Assembly: GCF_003702705.1 (NCBI RefSeq)
Contig: NZ_QZMN01000001.1
Span: 248,001-312,000, forward strand
Source: Ornithinimicrobium cerasi
GTDB lineage: Bacteria > Actinomycetota > Actinomycetes > Actinomycetales > Dermatophilaceae
Direction: 5' to 3'
DNA length: 64,000 nt
The notes beneath the pieces are model-generated. The model was not told the origin of the DNA, did not search any database, and saw nothing but the letters and a program-made list of their open reading frames with translations. A program made the translations under genes and the position numbers. Every line of letters starts with the position of its first letter. Within the stretch, counting starts at the first letter, position 1. This document shows, one piece after another, positions 1 to 8,226 of this stretch.

Positions 1-721
1 CCGAGACGAACCCGGTGATCCGGCCCCACCCGTAGGTCTGCCCCTCCTGGATCCCGAAGACCGCGCAGAAGAGTCCCACGGCGCTCAGCACCACCCCCAG
101 GAGGTCGAACCGGTGCGGGTGCGTCTCCAGCCGGGGGACGAGCCGCGCCGCCAGCACCAGCCCCACGATCCCGACGGGCACGTTGACGAAGAAGATCCAC
201 TCCCAGCCCAGGGAGTCCACGAGCAGGCCGCCGAGCAGGGGTCCGGCGAGGGTGGCGACCCCGGCGGTCGCCCCCCACAGCGCCATCGCGCTGCCGCGCC
301 GCTCGGCCGGGAAGGTCCGGGTGATGACGGCCATCGTCTGCGGGGTCATCATCGAGGCACCCAGGCCCTGCACGACCCGGGCCGCCACGAGCGCCCCGAT
401 CCCCATCCCCAGCTCCCCGGTCAGGCCGCACCACAGCGAGGCCAGCGTGAACACCGTCAGGCCGGTGAGGTAGACCCTCCGGGGCCCGACCCGGTCACCG
501 AGCCGCCCGGTGATCAGGAGGGGGACGGCGTAGGCGAGCAGGTAGGCAGAGGTCACCCACATCACCTCGTTGACCGAGGCGTCGAACGCACCCAGCAGGG
601 CCGGGGTCGCCACCGAGACGATCGTCGAGTCCACGAGGATCATGAAGAACCCGATGACGAGCGCCCACAGGGCGGGCCAGGGGTTGGTCGGGCGCGGGTG
701 CCCGGCGGCGGGGGCGGTCAC
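1..721 (-). CDS. MFS drug/H+ antiporter, DHA2 (EmrB/QacA) type, 3' end outside window
   Basis: The first 240 residues of a membrane exporter that uses proton influx to expel drugs or metabolites. The visible part holds about seven hydrophobic helices. It includes the first-loop motif with GDRVGPRR after a long transmembrane helix, a motif-C-like helix with [18 protein letters not shown], and [10 protein letters not shown], which is typical of the 14-helix DHA2 group. The GTG start at 721 is chosen because a minus-strand -10-like TACAGT lies 8 nt upstream and no better start is seen. The gene is divergent from the broken DUF429 gene. The substrate cannot be told from sequence. Confidence 0.9.
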   Translation of the reverse strand, partial: MTAPAAGHPRPTNPWPALWALVIGFFMILVDSTIVSVATPALLGAFDASVNEVMWVTSAYLLAYAVPLLITGRLGDRVGPRRVYLTGLTVFTLASLWCGLTGELGMGIGALVAARVVQGLGASMMTPQTMAVITRTFPAERRGSAMALWGATAGVATLAGPLLGGLLVDSLGWEWIFFVNVPVGIVGLVLAARLVPRLETHPHRFDLLGVVLSAVGLFCAVFGIQEGQTYGWGRITGFVS

Positions 722-761
722 GACCGGACACTGTATGCCGCACGGCGCCCGGACCGGGGCC

Positions 762-767
762 TACCCT
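762..767 (+). promoter_or_regulatory. -10-like element, leaderless GTG 774
   Basis: TACCCT lies 6 nt before GTG 774, the spacing repeated upstream of many genes here. It suggests that transcription of the broken Rossmann/DUF429 gene began at codon one. The frame opened by this GTG stops at 831. Confidence 0.4.
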
Positions 768-773
768 GGTCGC

Positions 774-1863
774 GTGGACGCCTCCCCCTCGACGCACGCG
801 CGGCGGCCGGCTCCCCGAGCGCCGGTGCCGTGACCCCGCGCCGGTACGTCGGGGTGGTCGGCCCGGCCGAGGCGACAGCCCGGCAGGTGGCCCAGGCCGT
901 CGAGGTGGGCCGGCTGCGTGCGAGGTCGTCGTCGCCGTGGGCACGAGCTGGGGGACGGTGAGCGAGGTCGTGCTCGCGGCCCGCACCGGGGTGCCGGTGG
1001 TCCTCGTGGGCGGCCCCCGTCTGGACGACGTGCCGGGCGGTGCGGGGGTCGTGGCCCCGGTGCGGGCCGACGGCCCGGTGTATGCCGTGTCACTGGCCAT
1101 GCGGCTCCTCGACCAGCAGGAGAGCATGCGGGCGGGCCGCCCGGTGCCCGGGCCCGCGCCGGACTCGGCTCCGCACGTCCTCGGCGTCGACGGCGCGGCC
1201 GGAGGGTGGGTCGGGGCGCTGCTCACGGTGCGCGGCACCGGTCCGGTGCGGCTGCTGAGGGCCCCGGTCATCCGCACCCTCGTGGGGGAGGCACTCGCCC
1301 TCGCGCCGCTCGCGGTGGTCGCGGTCGACATACCGATCGGGTTGCCGGACACCGGGACCCGCCAGGCGGACGTGCTGGCGCGGCGCCGGCTCGGGAAGCG
1401 GGGGAGCTCGGTGTTCCCGACGCCGGTGCGGGACGCCCTCGCGGCACCGACCTACGCGCAGGCACGGCAGGTCAGCGTCGTCAGGACCGGGGGACGCAGT
1501 CTCGCCGCCCAGGGCTACGCCCTGCGGCGCGCGATCCTCGACGTGGACGGGTTCGTCCGTCCCGACCCCGGCGTCCGGGTGGTGGAGGTGCACCCGGAGC
1601 TGTCCTTCGCGGTCATGGCCGGCGGTCCGCTGGACAGCCGCAAGAAGGACCGGTCCGGGGCGCTCGAGCGCATCGGGGTGCTCACCTCGCACGGCCTCGT
1701 CCTGCCGGACGGGGTGGACGCCGACGCACGGGGGGTGGACGACGTGCTGGACGCGGCCGCGGCGGCCTGGACCGGGGCCCGGGTGGCGCGGGGTGAGGCT
1801 TACCGGCTGCCCGAGGAGCCCGAGCGCTTCAGCGACGGGATCGACGCGGCGATCTGGTCCTGA
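774..1863 (+). pseudogene. Broken TIGR00725-like Rossmann domain fused to DUF429 protein
   Basis: The intact part is the frame from GTG 937 to 1863 (308 aa). Residues 1-55 look like the end of a TIGR00725/lysine-decarboxylase-like Rossmann domain (GTSWGTVSEVVLAARTGVPV). From about residue 85 it is a DUF429 protein (HVLGVDGAAGGWVGAL, AVDIPIGLPD, VEVHPELSF), a family with an RNase H-like fold. The matching start of the Rossmann domain (RRYVGVVGPAEATA, then EVGRL) is present at 840-918 but in another frame, and the 50-70 residues that should join them are missing. The leaderless GTG 774 opens a third frame that stops at 831. I infer an internal deletion and at least one frameshift. The DUF429 part could still be translated from GTG 937, which lacks a Shine-Dalgarno. 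Confidence 0.65.
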
Positions 1864-1875
1864 CCCGGCCGAAGG

Positions 1876-2400
1876 TCAGCCGCCGGTCGGCAGGGCCGGC
1901 TCCCGCGCCTCGCCGAGCCCGTCCCAGTCGCCGAACTCGGGTCGCTGGACCCAGTGCCCGCTCACGTCGACGCCGGTGAACTCCTCCACCCGGGCCTGGT
2001 CGAGGCCGGGGACGGCGAACCGGGCCCGGGCCCACCCGTTGGGCCGGAAGGTGACGGTCGTGTGCGCCTTGCTCCCGGCCACGTCCAGCCAGCGCTCCTC
2101 GCCGTCGGGGTAGACGCGCACGGTGACCTCCTCGAGGAAGAGCTCGCCCGGGTGGTCGTCCTGCTCGCGGAAGTGGTAGACGCTGACCTCCCGGCCGTGC
2201 CCGTCGTAGCGGCTGCTGCGCACGTAGGCGGCACCCGGCTGGAGGACCAGTGTGTAGTCGGGCACCTCGCCCGCCGCGTCCACCCGGCTCACCGAGAGGT
2301 GCGGGCCGTCCGTGAAGCGCTTCCTGGCCTGGGCCTCGGTGATCTCCTGCATCGGCTTGCGCAGCTTGCCGTGCCAGTCCCGGCCGTAGCGGTAGGTCAT
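1876..2400 (-). CDS. Candidate immunity protein of the adjacent toxin
   Basis: A 174-aa soluble protein rich in charged and aromatic residues, with no signal peptide or membrane segment. I do not recognise a family. It starts 8 nt after the stop of the large toxin-like gene and is the last gene of that three-gene minus-strand cassette, the usual place for an immunity gene. The middle (VSVYHFREQ, EEVTVRVYPDGEERWLD) alternates like beta strands. The role as antidote is inferred from position and size only. Confidence 0.6.
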   Translation of the reverse strand: MTYRYGRDWHGKLRKPMQEITEAQARKRFTDGPHLSVSRVDAAGEVPDYTLVLQPGAAYVRSSRYDGHGREVSVYHFREQDDHPGELFLEEVTVRVYPDGEERWLDVAGSKAHTTVTFRPNGWARARFAVPGLDQARVEEFTGVDVSGHWVQRPEFGDWDGLGEAREPALPTGG

Positions 2401-2408
2401 CCTCGTCC

Positions 2409-4382
2409 TCAGGGTGCGTCGAACAGGTGGGCGGTGTAGTCGAAGCCGTTGACGTCGATGATGCGCACGCCGTTCTCGTACGCGTATTCGGCGACCTCGT
2501 CGGGGATCGTACGGTCCCACTGCGGCGGCACCTGCAGGACCAGCGTGCCGTCGAGGTTCTGTCCGGCGATGCCCGCGCCCCGCGTGGACGGGACGTCGGC
2601 GATCGTGGTGCCGGGAGGGTACTTGGTCACCACCTCGTCGATGTAGCCGAACGCCGTGCCGGTCTGCACGTCGCCGAGCTGGGTGAGCTTGCGCGAGACG
2701 ATCTGCTCGCCCGGGACGTAGCTGTCCAGGCGGACGTACCGTCCGTCCGGCGCGACGAGGTAGATCTCGTTGTGCCGGTAGTGCGGGGCCATGTAGTCGT
2801 CGAAACGGTTGCCGGCCACGAGGTTCTGCAGCCAGGACCGGTCGGCGAATCGCTGCAGCTCCGAGGGCGAGAGGAACTGCGACGGGGCGAAGCTGGCCGG
2901 GTCGGTGAGCGCGGTGGCGTCGTCGGCGAACCGGCCGCCGGGCAGCAGCCGTCCGAGGTCCGCACCGCTGTCGCCGGCGCGGGCCAGCGCGGCCAGCTCG
3001 TCGGCGTTCAGGGTCCGCCGGACCCACTTGCCGCCCACGCTGAACCACCCGACGAAGGGCACCATGCCGGCGAACGAGAGCCCGGCGTCGACCGGGTTGC
3101 CCTCCGCGAGGTACCAGAGGCCGTTCAGCCCGTCGGCGGCCTCGCCGAGGAGCGGGACCATACCTCCGAGGTCCAGGATGGAGTGCCCGAGGCTGGACCA
3201 CCACGGCGGGGAGTTCTCCTCGGCGATCCTGGCCTCGCGGTCCAGGGCCGCCCCGATGGCGCCCAGGTCCTCGGCGAGTCCGGGCTGCCAGGCCGGGTGG
3301 CCCTCGACGGGCGGAAGGGTGAGGCCTCCCTGCAGCCCCCGGGCGAGCTGGCCGACGGCATACTCGTCCATCCCGCGCTCGCGCAGCACGGACCACAGGT
3401 AGGCGTCGACGTGCGCGGGGCCGTCGTCGGTCTCCACCGCCACCGTCGGGCCGGTGGTGAAGAGTCGCCGCAGGGCCTCGGGATTGTTGCCCAGCCCCTG
3501 GAAGAGCGCCCCCATCGGGTCGGAGAGGATGTTCGCGCCGGGGGTCCGGGCGAGGTCCGGGTCGATGACCAGGTCCATCCCCGCCACGCCCCAGAACGAC
3601 GCGCCGTCGTCCCCCTCCATCGCGGTGAGCGTGTCGTGCACCGAGAGCAGCAGGTCGGTGGAGAAGGTCCCCCGGCTGATGACCAGCGTCAGCCGGTGGG
3701 CGGTGCCGGACCACGACGGTGCGTCCTGGATGGTGTCGCTCCACGCCTGCGCCATCCCCGGCACCTCGAGGTCACCGGTGCCCTGGGAGGCGAGCCCGTA
3801 CGCCATACCGAGACCGTTGAGGAGCTCGTCGTAGCGACGGTCGAAGGCGATGACCGCGTCCTCCCCGGGCTCGACCATCCGCCCCGAGTTGACCCGCTGG
3901 AGGAAGGCGGACAGCTCAGCGGGCGGGACCTGCTGTGCGATCGCCCGCGCGAGATAGGGGTCGTGGGCGTGCTCGCGCAGGATGTCGAGGAGGCGGGGGT
4001 CGATCTCCTGGGTGAAGTCGTACTCGTCGCCCGGGGTCATCAGCTGCTGGACCTCGTCGGCCAGCGCCTCCACCTGCGCCGGCGAGAGGTCGGAGACGTA
4101 GTCCTCGTCGATCTGGACGATCCCCGTCGCGGGGAAGCCGGGGGTGCTGGCCGCGATGATGCGGGCCAGGGCGAGGCGCCGGTTGAGGTCGCGGACCCGG
4201 TCGTCCATCCAGGTCCAGATCGGCGAGGACCAGCTCAGCCGGGCCACGGGGCCCTCCCCGAGCAGGACGTGGTCGAGCCGGGAGCGGATGGTCGACGCGT
4301 CCTGCGGGCAGGTGCGTCGTGCGCTGGACAGGTCGCTGACCAGCGCGTCCATCGCGCCGATGTCGATGCTGACGAGTGCCAC
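2409..4382 (-). CDS. WXG-type polymorphic toxin with C-terminal toxin domain
   Basis: A 657-aa protein built like secreted toxins of the type VII/WXG group. The N-terminal ~90 residues form a helical segment with conserved Trp (SWSSPIWTWMDDRV). A long helical middle region carries LSDPMGALFQGLGNNPEA near residue 240. Residues about 407-455 form a glycine-rich pretoxin-like segment (MVPLLGEAADGLNGLWYLAE, then MVPFVGWFSVGGKW). Residues 548-657 form a compact C-terminal domain (VRLDSYVPGEQIVSRK, FGYIDEV, PSTRGAGIAGQ). I recall such domains at the ends of other secreted toxins but cannot name the activity. GTG 4382 follows AGGTAG and the WXG gene's stop by 7 nt. There is no classical signal peptide, so export would need an ESX system outside this window. 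Confidence 0.75.
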   Translation of the reverse strand: MALVSIDIGAMDALVSDLSSARRTCPQDASTIRSRLDHVLLGEGPVARLSWSSPIWTWMDDRVRDLNRRLALARIIAASTPGFPATGIVQIDEDYVSDLSPAQVEALADEVQQLMTPGDEYDFTQEIDPRLLDILREHAHDPYLARAIAQQVPPAELSAFLQRVNSGRMVEPGEDAVIAFDRRYDELLNGLGMAYGLASQGTGDLEVPGMAQAWSDTIQDAPSWSGTAHRLTLVISRGTFSTDLLLSVHDTLTAMEGDDGASFWGVAGMDLVIDPDLARTPGANILSDPMGALFQGLGNNPEALRRLFTTGPTVAVETDDGPAHVDAYLWSVLRERGMDEYAVGQLARGLQGGLTLPPVEGHPAWQPGLAEDLGAIGAALDREARIAEENSPPWWSSLGHSILDLGGMVPLLGEAADGLNGLWYLAEGNPVDAGLSFAGMVPFVGWFSVGGKWVRRTLNADELAALARAGDSGADLGRLLPGGRFADDATALTDPASFAPSQFLSPSELQRFADRSWLQNLVAGNRFDDYMAPHYRHNEIYLVAPDGRYVRLDSYVPGEQIVSRKLTQLGDVQTGTAFGYIDEVVTKYPPGTTIADVPSTRGAGIAGQNLDGTLVLQVPPQWDRTIPDEVAEYAYENGVRIIDVNGFDYTAHLFDAP

Positions 4383-4389
4383 CGGTGCG

Positions 4390-4701
4390 CTACCTCGGCC
4401 CCGACCGTTGCCAGCGCACCTGCCAGGCGGTGCTGGGCACCGTCTCCGGCTGGGCCGCGATCGCCGCGTCGAGAGAGGCCATCGCGGCGGGGCCCGCATC
4501 GTTGAGGACGGCGCGGTGGTGGTCGAGCTCGCCCGAGAAGTCCTGCCCCATCGGGCCCTGCCAGGCACCGCCGTCCATCGCGACCCGCGCCGCGGACAGG
4601 GCACGCTCCAGGTCCGCCGCCGGACCCGCGCAGGCGGAGCGGGCGCTGCGCAGGGCGTTCTTGTAGGTGTTGGTCACCATCGTGACCGCGTCGTCGCTCA
4701 T
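4390..4701 (-). CDS. WXG100/ESX-like small secreted protein
   Basis: A 103-aa helical protein with a central Trp-x-Gly turn (DGGAWQGPMGQDF) near residue 50, flanked by two amphipathic helices. This is the shape of WXG100 proteins that pair with and guide substrates through type VII secretion. It lies 7 nt upstream of the toxin-like gene and shares its strand, so it is probably the toxin's export partner. The size is normal for the family. No EccC ATPase or other ESX component is present nearby. Confidence 0.75.
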   Translation of the reverse strand: MSDDAVTMVTNTYKNALRSARSACAGPAADLERALSAARVAMDGGAWQGPMGQDFSGELDHHRAVLNDAGPAAMASLDAAIAAQPETVPSTAWQVRWQRSGPR

Positions 4702-4779
4702 CGCCGGCGCCCCTCCCGAGTCCGGACCGCTGCTCCTCCCGCACGCGGTCGTCCGCGCCCACCCTAGCGGCGGGGGGCC

Positions 4780-5073
4780 TCAGGCGCTGCGGGTGACGTC
4801 CCCCCGGTCGAGGTTCGCGAGGATCTCCTCGCGCTCGTGCTCGGTGAGCCCTCCCCACACCCCGTAGGGCTCGCGGACGCGCAGGGCGTGCTCGCGGCAC
4901 TGCGCGATGACCGGGCACTGCTCGCACACGGCGACGGCGCGGCGGTCCCGCCACCGGCGGGACGGGCCCCGCTCACCGTCGGGGTGGAAGAACGTCTCCG
5001 GGTTGGAGACCCGGCACAGACCCTCGTGCTGCCACTCCCAGAGCTCGGCGACGGGGACGGGTTCAGCGGTCAT
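4780..5073 (-). CDS. WhiB-family iron-sulfur transcription factor
   Basis: A 97-aa WhiB-like regulator. The four cluster-binding cysteines are visible: one in GLCRVSNPETFF, a CxxC pair in CEQCPV, and one in QCREHA. The signature turn GVWGGLTEHERE follows. WhiB proteins bind a [4Fe-4S] cluster and usually act with the main sigma factor. I start it at ATG 5073 because AGGAGG sits 6 nt upstream; an earlier in-frame ATG at 5091 would place that site inside the gene. The subtype (WhiB1-7) is not certain. It is divergent from the quinone reductase, with a palindrome between them. Confidence 0.92.
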   Translation of the reverse strand: MTAEPVPVAELWEWQHEGLCRVSNPETFFHPDGERGPSRRWRDRRAVAVCEQCPVIAQCREHALRVREPYGVWGGLTEHEREEILANLDRGDVTRSA

Positions 5074-5132
5074 GGTGGTCCTCCTGGACATGGTGTACCG
5101 CCACCCTCCCGCCGCCCGGCCGCCCCGCGCAA

Positions 5133-5146
5133 CACCCCTGGGGGTG
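5133..5146. promoter_or_regulatory. Palindrome between whiB-like and qor-like genes
   Basis: A perfect inverted repeat, CACCCC-TG-GGGGTG, in the divergent gap. A second pairing is possible with the run at 5153-5162 (GGGGG with CCCCC, ACACC with GGTGT). It could be an operator serving one or both genes, but no protein can be assigned to it. Confidence 0.35.
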
Positions 5147-5165
5147 GGAGTTCCCCCGGTGTCAT

Positions 5166-5171
5166 TACAGT
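5166..5171 (+). promoter_or_regulatory. -10 element TACAGT, leaderless
   Basis: TACAGT ends 6 nt before ATG 5178, so transcription would start at or next to the start codon. No Shine-Dalgarno is present. Confidence 0.5.
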
Positions 5172-5177
5172 CGGACC

Positions 5178-6149
5178 ATGCGTGCCGTCATCGTGGAAGA
5201 GACCGGGGGACCGGAGGTCCTCACCCTCGTCGAGCGCGAGCTCCCCGAGCCCGGCGAGGGCCAGGTGCGGGTAGAGCTGGCGGCCGGCGGGGTGAACTTC
5301 ATCGACGTCTACCAGCGTGAGGGCCGCTACCCGGTGCAGCGCCCGTTCGTGGCCGGCAGCGAGGGCGCGGGCACGGTCGCCGAGGTGGGTCCCTCGGTCG
5401 ACGGGCTGCACGTCGGGGACCGGGTGGCGTGGGCCATGGTGCCCGGCACCGGGTACGCCGAGCAGGCCGTCGTGCCGGCCGACCGCCTCGTCCCGGTGCC
5501 CGACGGCGTCGAGCTCGACGTGGCCGCCGCGGTGATGCTCCAGGGCATGACCGCGCACTACCTCGTCAGCTCGACGTTCGAGGCCGGGGAGGGGCAGACG
5601 GCGGTCGTGACCGCCGCGGCGGGCGGTGTCGGGCTCCTGCTCTGCCAGATGCTGCGGGACAAGGGCGTCCGCGTCATCGGGACGGTCGGCAGCGCCGCGA
5701 AGGCCGAGCTCGCCCGGGAGAACGGGGCCACCGACGTGGTGCTCTACCGGGAGGTGGACCTGGCCTCGGAGGTGAGCCGGCTCACCGACGGCCACGGGGT
5801 CCACGTCGTCTACGACGGCGTCGGCAAGGACACCTTCGACGCGGGCCTGGCCGTACTGCGGCCGCGCGGCACGATGGTCCTCTTCGGCGCCGCCAGCGGA
5901 GCGGTCCCGCCGTTCGACCCGCAGCGGCTGAACGCCGCGGGGTCCCTCTTCCTCACCCGGCCCAGCCTGGCGCACTACGTCCAGGACCGCGAGGAGCTGC
6001 TCTGGCGCGCGCAGGACGTGCTGGGCGCCGTCGCCGGCGGCAGGTTGCACGTCCGGATCGGTGGGCGCTACCCCCTGGCGGAGGCCCGTCGCGCGCACGA
6101 GGACCTCGAGGGCGGCGGGACGACCGGCAAGCTGCTCGTCGTTCCCTGA
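5178..6149 (+). CDS. NADPH:quinone oxidoreductase, zeta-crystallin-like
   Basis: A 323-aa zinc-free medium-chain dehydrogenase/reductase that would reduce quinones with NADPH in the cytosol. The GroES-like half has GVNFIDVYQREGRYP, diagnostic of the QOR group. The nucleotide-binding half starts with VTAAAGGVG, the family's form of the glycine motif. HVVYDGVGKDTF and the C-terminal YPLAEARRAHEDLEGGGTTGK are also typical. The zinc-binding cysteines of alcohol dehydrogenases are absent. It is a single gene read from a leaderless promoter and divergent from the WhiB gene. Confidence 0.92.
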   Translation: MRAVIVEETGGPEVLTLVERELPEPGEGQVRVELAAGGVNFIDVYQREGRYPVQRPFVAGSEGAGTVAEVGPSVDGLHVGDRVAWAMVPGTGYAEQAVVPADRLVPVPDGVELDVAAAVMLQGMTAHYLVSSTFEAGEGQTAVVTAAAGGVGLLLCQMLRDKGVRVIGTVGSAAKAELARENGATDVVLYREVDLASEVSRLTDGHGVHVVYDGVGKDTFDAGLAVLRPRGTMVLFGAASGAVPPFDPQRLNAAGSLFLTRPSLAHYVQDREELLWRAQDVLGAVAGGRLHVRIGGRYPLAEARRAHEDLEGGGTTGKLLVVP

Positions 6150-6189
6150 GCGGAAGAACCTCTCTCCCGGTCGCGGCACGCCCGCCAGG

Positions 6190-6879
6190 TCAGGAGGGGT
6201 GGGGCGGGAAGGCGCGCCGCATGGGGGCCGCCGCCCGCGCCACGGCCGCGTCGAGGTCGTCGGAGGGGTCGAGGTAGCGCTCCACCGGAGTCGGGGCGCT
6301 GCGGTCGCCCGCGCGCTCGGCCTCGACGAACGCCGCCCACGAGGTATGCCGCTCGTCCACCAGCCCCAGCGCCTCGGCCTCCGCGACGCCGAGGACGTGG
6401 CGCCCGTCCACCAGTCGCTCGGCCGTCTCCGGCCCCACGAGCTGGTGCAGTCGCCACCGGGTGAGGTCGTCCAGCGTCATCCCGTGGTGCCCGAACGGGA
6501 ACACCAGCTCCGCGTCACCGACCACGACCCTCCGGTCGCAGGCGGCCATGATCTCCACCCCGCCCCCGGCGGCGCCGCCCTCGACCACCGCCACCACCTC
6601 GCGCCCCGACGCGTTGAGGGAGAGCAGGCAGCGCACCACCGCGTCGACGAAGGCGTCCGCGTGCACGGGCGACTCCCTCGCCCAGGCCAGCGTCCCGAGG
6701 TCGGCGCCCGAGCAGAAGTAGCCGCCGGCCCCGACGAGGTAGAGCGGCTCCTGACCACCGCCGCGGGCGGCACGCCCGAGCTCGACCCACATCGGCAGGG
6801 TCAGGGCGTTGCGCCTCCCGGGCCGGTCCAGGACCACGGTGAGCCCGAGGTCGGTCCTGGTGAGCCGGACACCGCTCAC
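6190..6879 (-). CDS. Enoyl-CoA hydratase/isomerase family protein
   Basis: A 229-aa crotonase-fold protein, somewhat shorter than the usual ~260. The CoA pocket and oxyanion hole are seen in GYFCSGADLG and EGGAAGGGVEIMAACDRRV. The usual first catalytic Glu region reads GHHGMTLDD, so hydratase activity is uncertain and another crotonase reaction is possible. GTG 6879 overlaps the stop of the GH32 gene by 4 nt (GTGA), so the two should be translationally coupled. That is an odd pairing of sugar and acyl-CoA enzymes. No other beta-oxidation gene is adjacent. Confidence 0.85.
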   Translation of the reverse strand: MSGVRLTRTDLGLTVVLDRPGRRNALTLPMWVELGRAARGGGQEPLYLVGAGGYFCSGADLGTLAWARESPVHADAFVDAVVRCLLSLNASGREVVAVVEGGAAGGGVEIMAACDRRVVVGDAELVFPFGHHGMTLDDLTRWRLHQLVGPETAERLVDGRHVLGVAEAEALGLVDERHTSWAAFVEAERAGDRSAPTPVERYLDPSDDLDAAVARAAAPMRRAFPPHPS

Positions 6880-8201
6880 CCCAGGACCTCGGCGACCGTG
6901 AGCCGTGCGGAGGGCAGGACGATGGCGGTGAGGCAGACCCGGCCGTCCACGGCATACACCTCGACGACGCAGCCGTCGACGACGACGAGCAGGTCCACCT
7001 CGCCGTCCGCGGCCGGCAGGGGAGCGGTCACCACGGTGGGCAGGGCGGGGGAGAAGGTCACGTCCCCGCACGCCGACCGGTCCAGCAGCAGCAGCCCTGC
7101 GGCCCGGTCGACGGTCACCTCGACCCGGTCCTCGCCGTCCGCGGTGCTCACCCTGAGCCGGCCGGTCGCCCCGGCGCCCACCGCCAGCCGCTCGACCACC
7201 ACCCCCTCCACCGCAGCCGCAGGCAGCACCGGCCGCTGCCGCAGCACCGGGAGCGCCGCCTCGTCGAGCACGAGGTCGACCTCGCGGGCGAGCGAGAGGC
7301 AGCCGCGCCACGGCGAGGTGGGCACGTCCGCCGCGTAGGCCCAGTTGGAGGCCCAGCCCATCATCAGCCGCCGGCCCGGGGTGTTGTCGAAGGAGACCGC
7401 GGCGTAGTGGTCCGGGCCGTGGTCGAGCCACCGGGCCCCCGCCGCGTCCGCCGTGAAGGTGCCCCCGTCGAAGTCCCCCACGAAGTACTGCGTCCCCGAC
7501 CCGCCCGCCGGACCCCCGGCGCCCAGGCTGACGACCAGCACCCAGGCGGACCGCCCGGTGCCCGCCACGGGCAGCTCCACCAGGTCGGGGCACTCCCACA
7601 CGCCCTCGGTGCTCCCCGCCGGCCCGAAGGTGGACAGGTGCTCCCAGGACAGCAGGTCCGCGGAGCGGTAGAGGACGACCTGGCGGTGCACGGCCTCGAC
7701 CGCCACCATCACCCAGCTCTCGCTCTGCCGGTGCCGGAACACCTTCGGGTCGCGGAAGTCCGACGAGGCACGGTCCAGGACCGGGTTGCCGGGGTGCAGG
7801 GTCCACGACGCGCCGCCGTCGGTGCTATGGGCCAGCGACTGGGCCTGCGTCCGCGCGCGCGGCGAGACGTCCGTGTAGGCGCTGGTGTAGACCGCCACCA
7901 GGGGCGGGCCGGCCGCGCCGCTGTCCCCGAAGCCCGACGTGTTCGCGTGGTCGACGACGACGCTGCCGGAGTAGATCACCTCGTGCTCGGTGTGGCGCAG
8001 CGCCACCGGCTGCTCCTGCCAGGTCAGCAGGTCGGTCGACGTGGCGTGGCCCCAGGACATGTTGCCCCAGCCGTCCCCCTCGGGGTTGGTCTGGAAGAAC
8101 GCGTGGTAGACCCCGTCGAGGAGGACCAGCCCGTTGGGGTCGTTGAGCCAGGTCGCGGCGGGTGCGAGGTGGATGCGCGGGCGCAGGTGCGGCGTGCTCA
8201 T
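6876..8201 (-). CDS. GH32 fructosidase (levanase/sucrose hydrolase type)
   Basis: A 441-aa glycoside hydrolase that would release fructose from sucrose, inulin or levan. The three GH32 active-site blocks are visible: WLNDPNG near residue 18 (nucleophile Asp), FRDPKV (transition-state Asp) and WECPD (acid/base Glu). WGNMSWGHA is typical of the levanase/exo-inulinase group. A C-terminal beta-sandwich follows from about residue 300. There is no signal peptide, so it probably acts in the cytoplasm on imported sugar, yet no sugar transporter or PTS lies beside it. Confidence 0.93.
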   Translation of the reverse strand: MSTPHLRPRIHLAPAATWLNDPNGLVLLDGVYHAFFQTNPEGDGWGNMSWGHATSTDLLTWQEQPVALRHTEHEVIYSGSVVVDHANTSGFGDSGAAGPPLVAVYTSAYTDVSPRARTQAQSLAHSTDGGASWTLHPGNPVLDRASSDFRDPKVFRHRQSESWVMVAVEAVHRQVVLYRSADLLSWEHLSTFGPAGSTEGVWECPDLVELPVAGTGRSAWVLVVSLGAGGPAGGSGTQYFVGDFDGGTFTADAAGARWLDHGPDHYAAVSFDNTPGRRLMMGWASNWAYAADVPTSPWRGCLSLAREVDLVLDEAALPVLRQRPVLPAAAVEGVVVERLAVGAGATGRLRVSTADGEDRVEVTVDRAAGLLLLDRSACGDVTFSPALPTVVTAPLPAADGEVDLLVVVDGCVVEVYAVDGRVCLTAIVLPSARLTVAEVLG

Positions 8202-8226
8202 GGGACGGGGTGGGCCGGGCGTCGTC

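Noticed and set aside
2409-4382. Naming the toxin as TNT (NAD+ glycohydrolase)
   Set aside because: The C-terminal domain lacks the TNT blocks I would expect, and its LDSY/EIVSRK pattern points to another toxin class that I cannot name.
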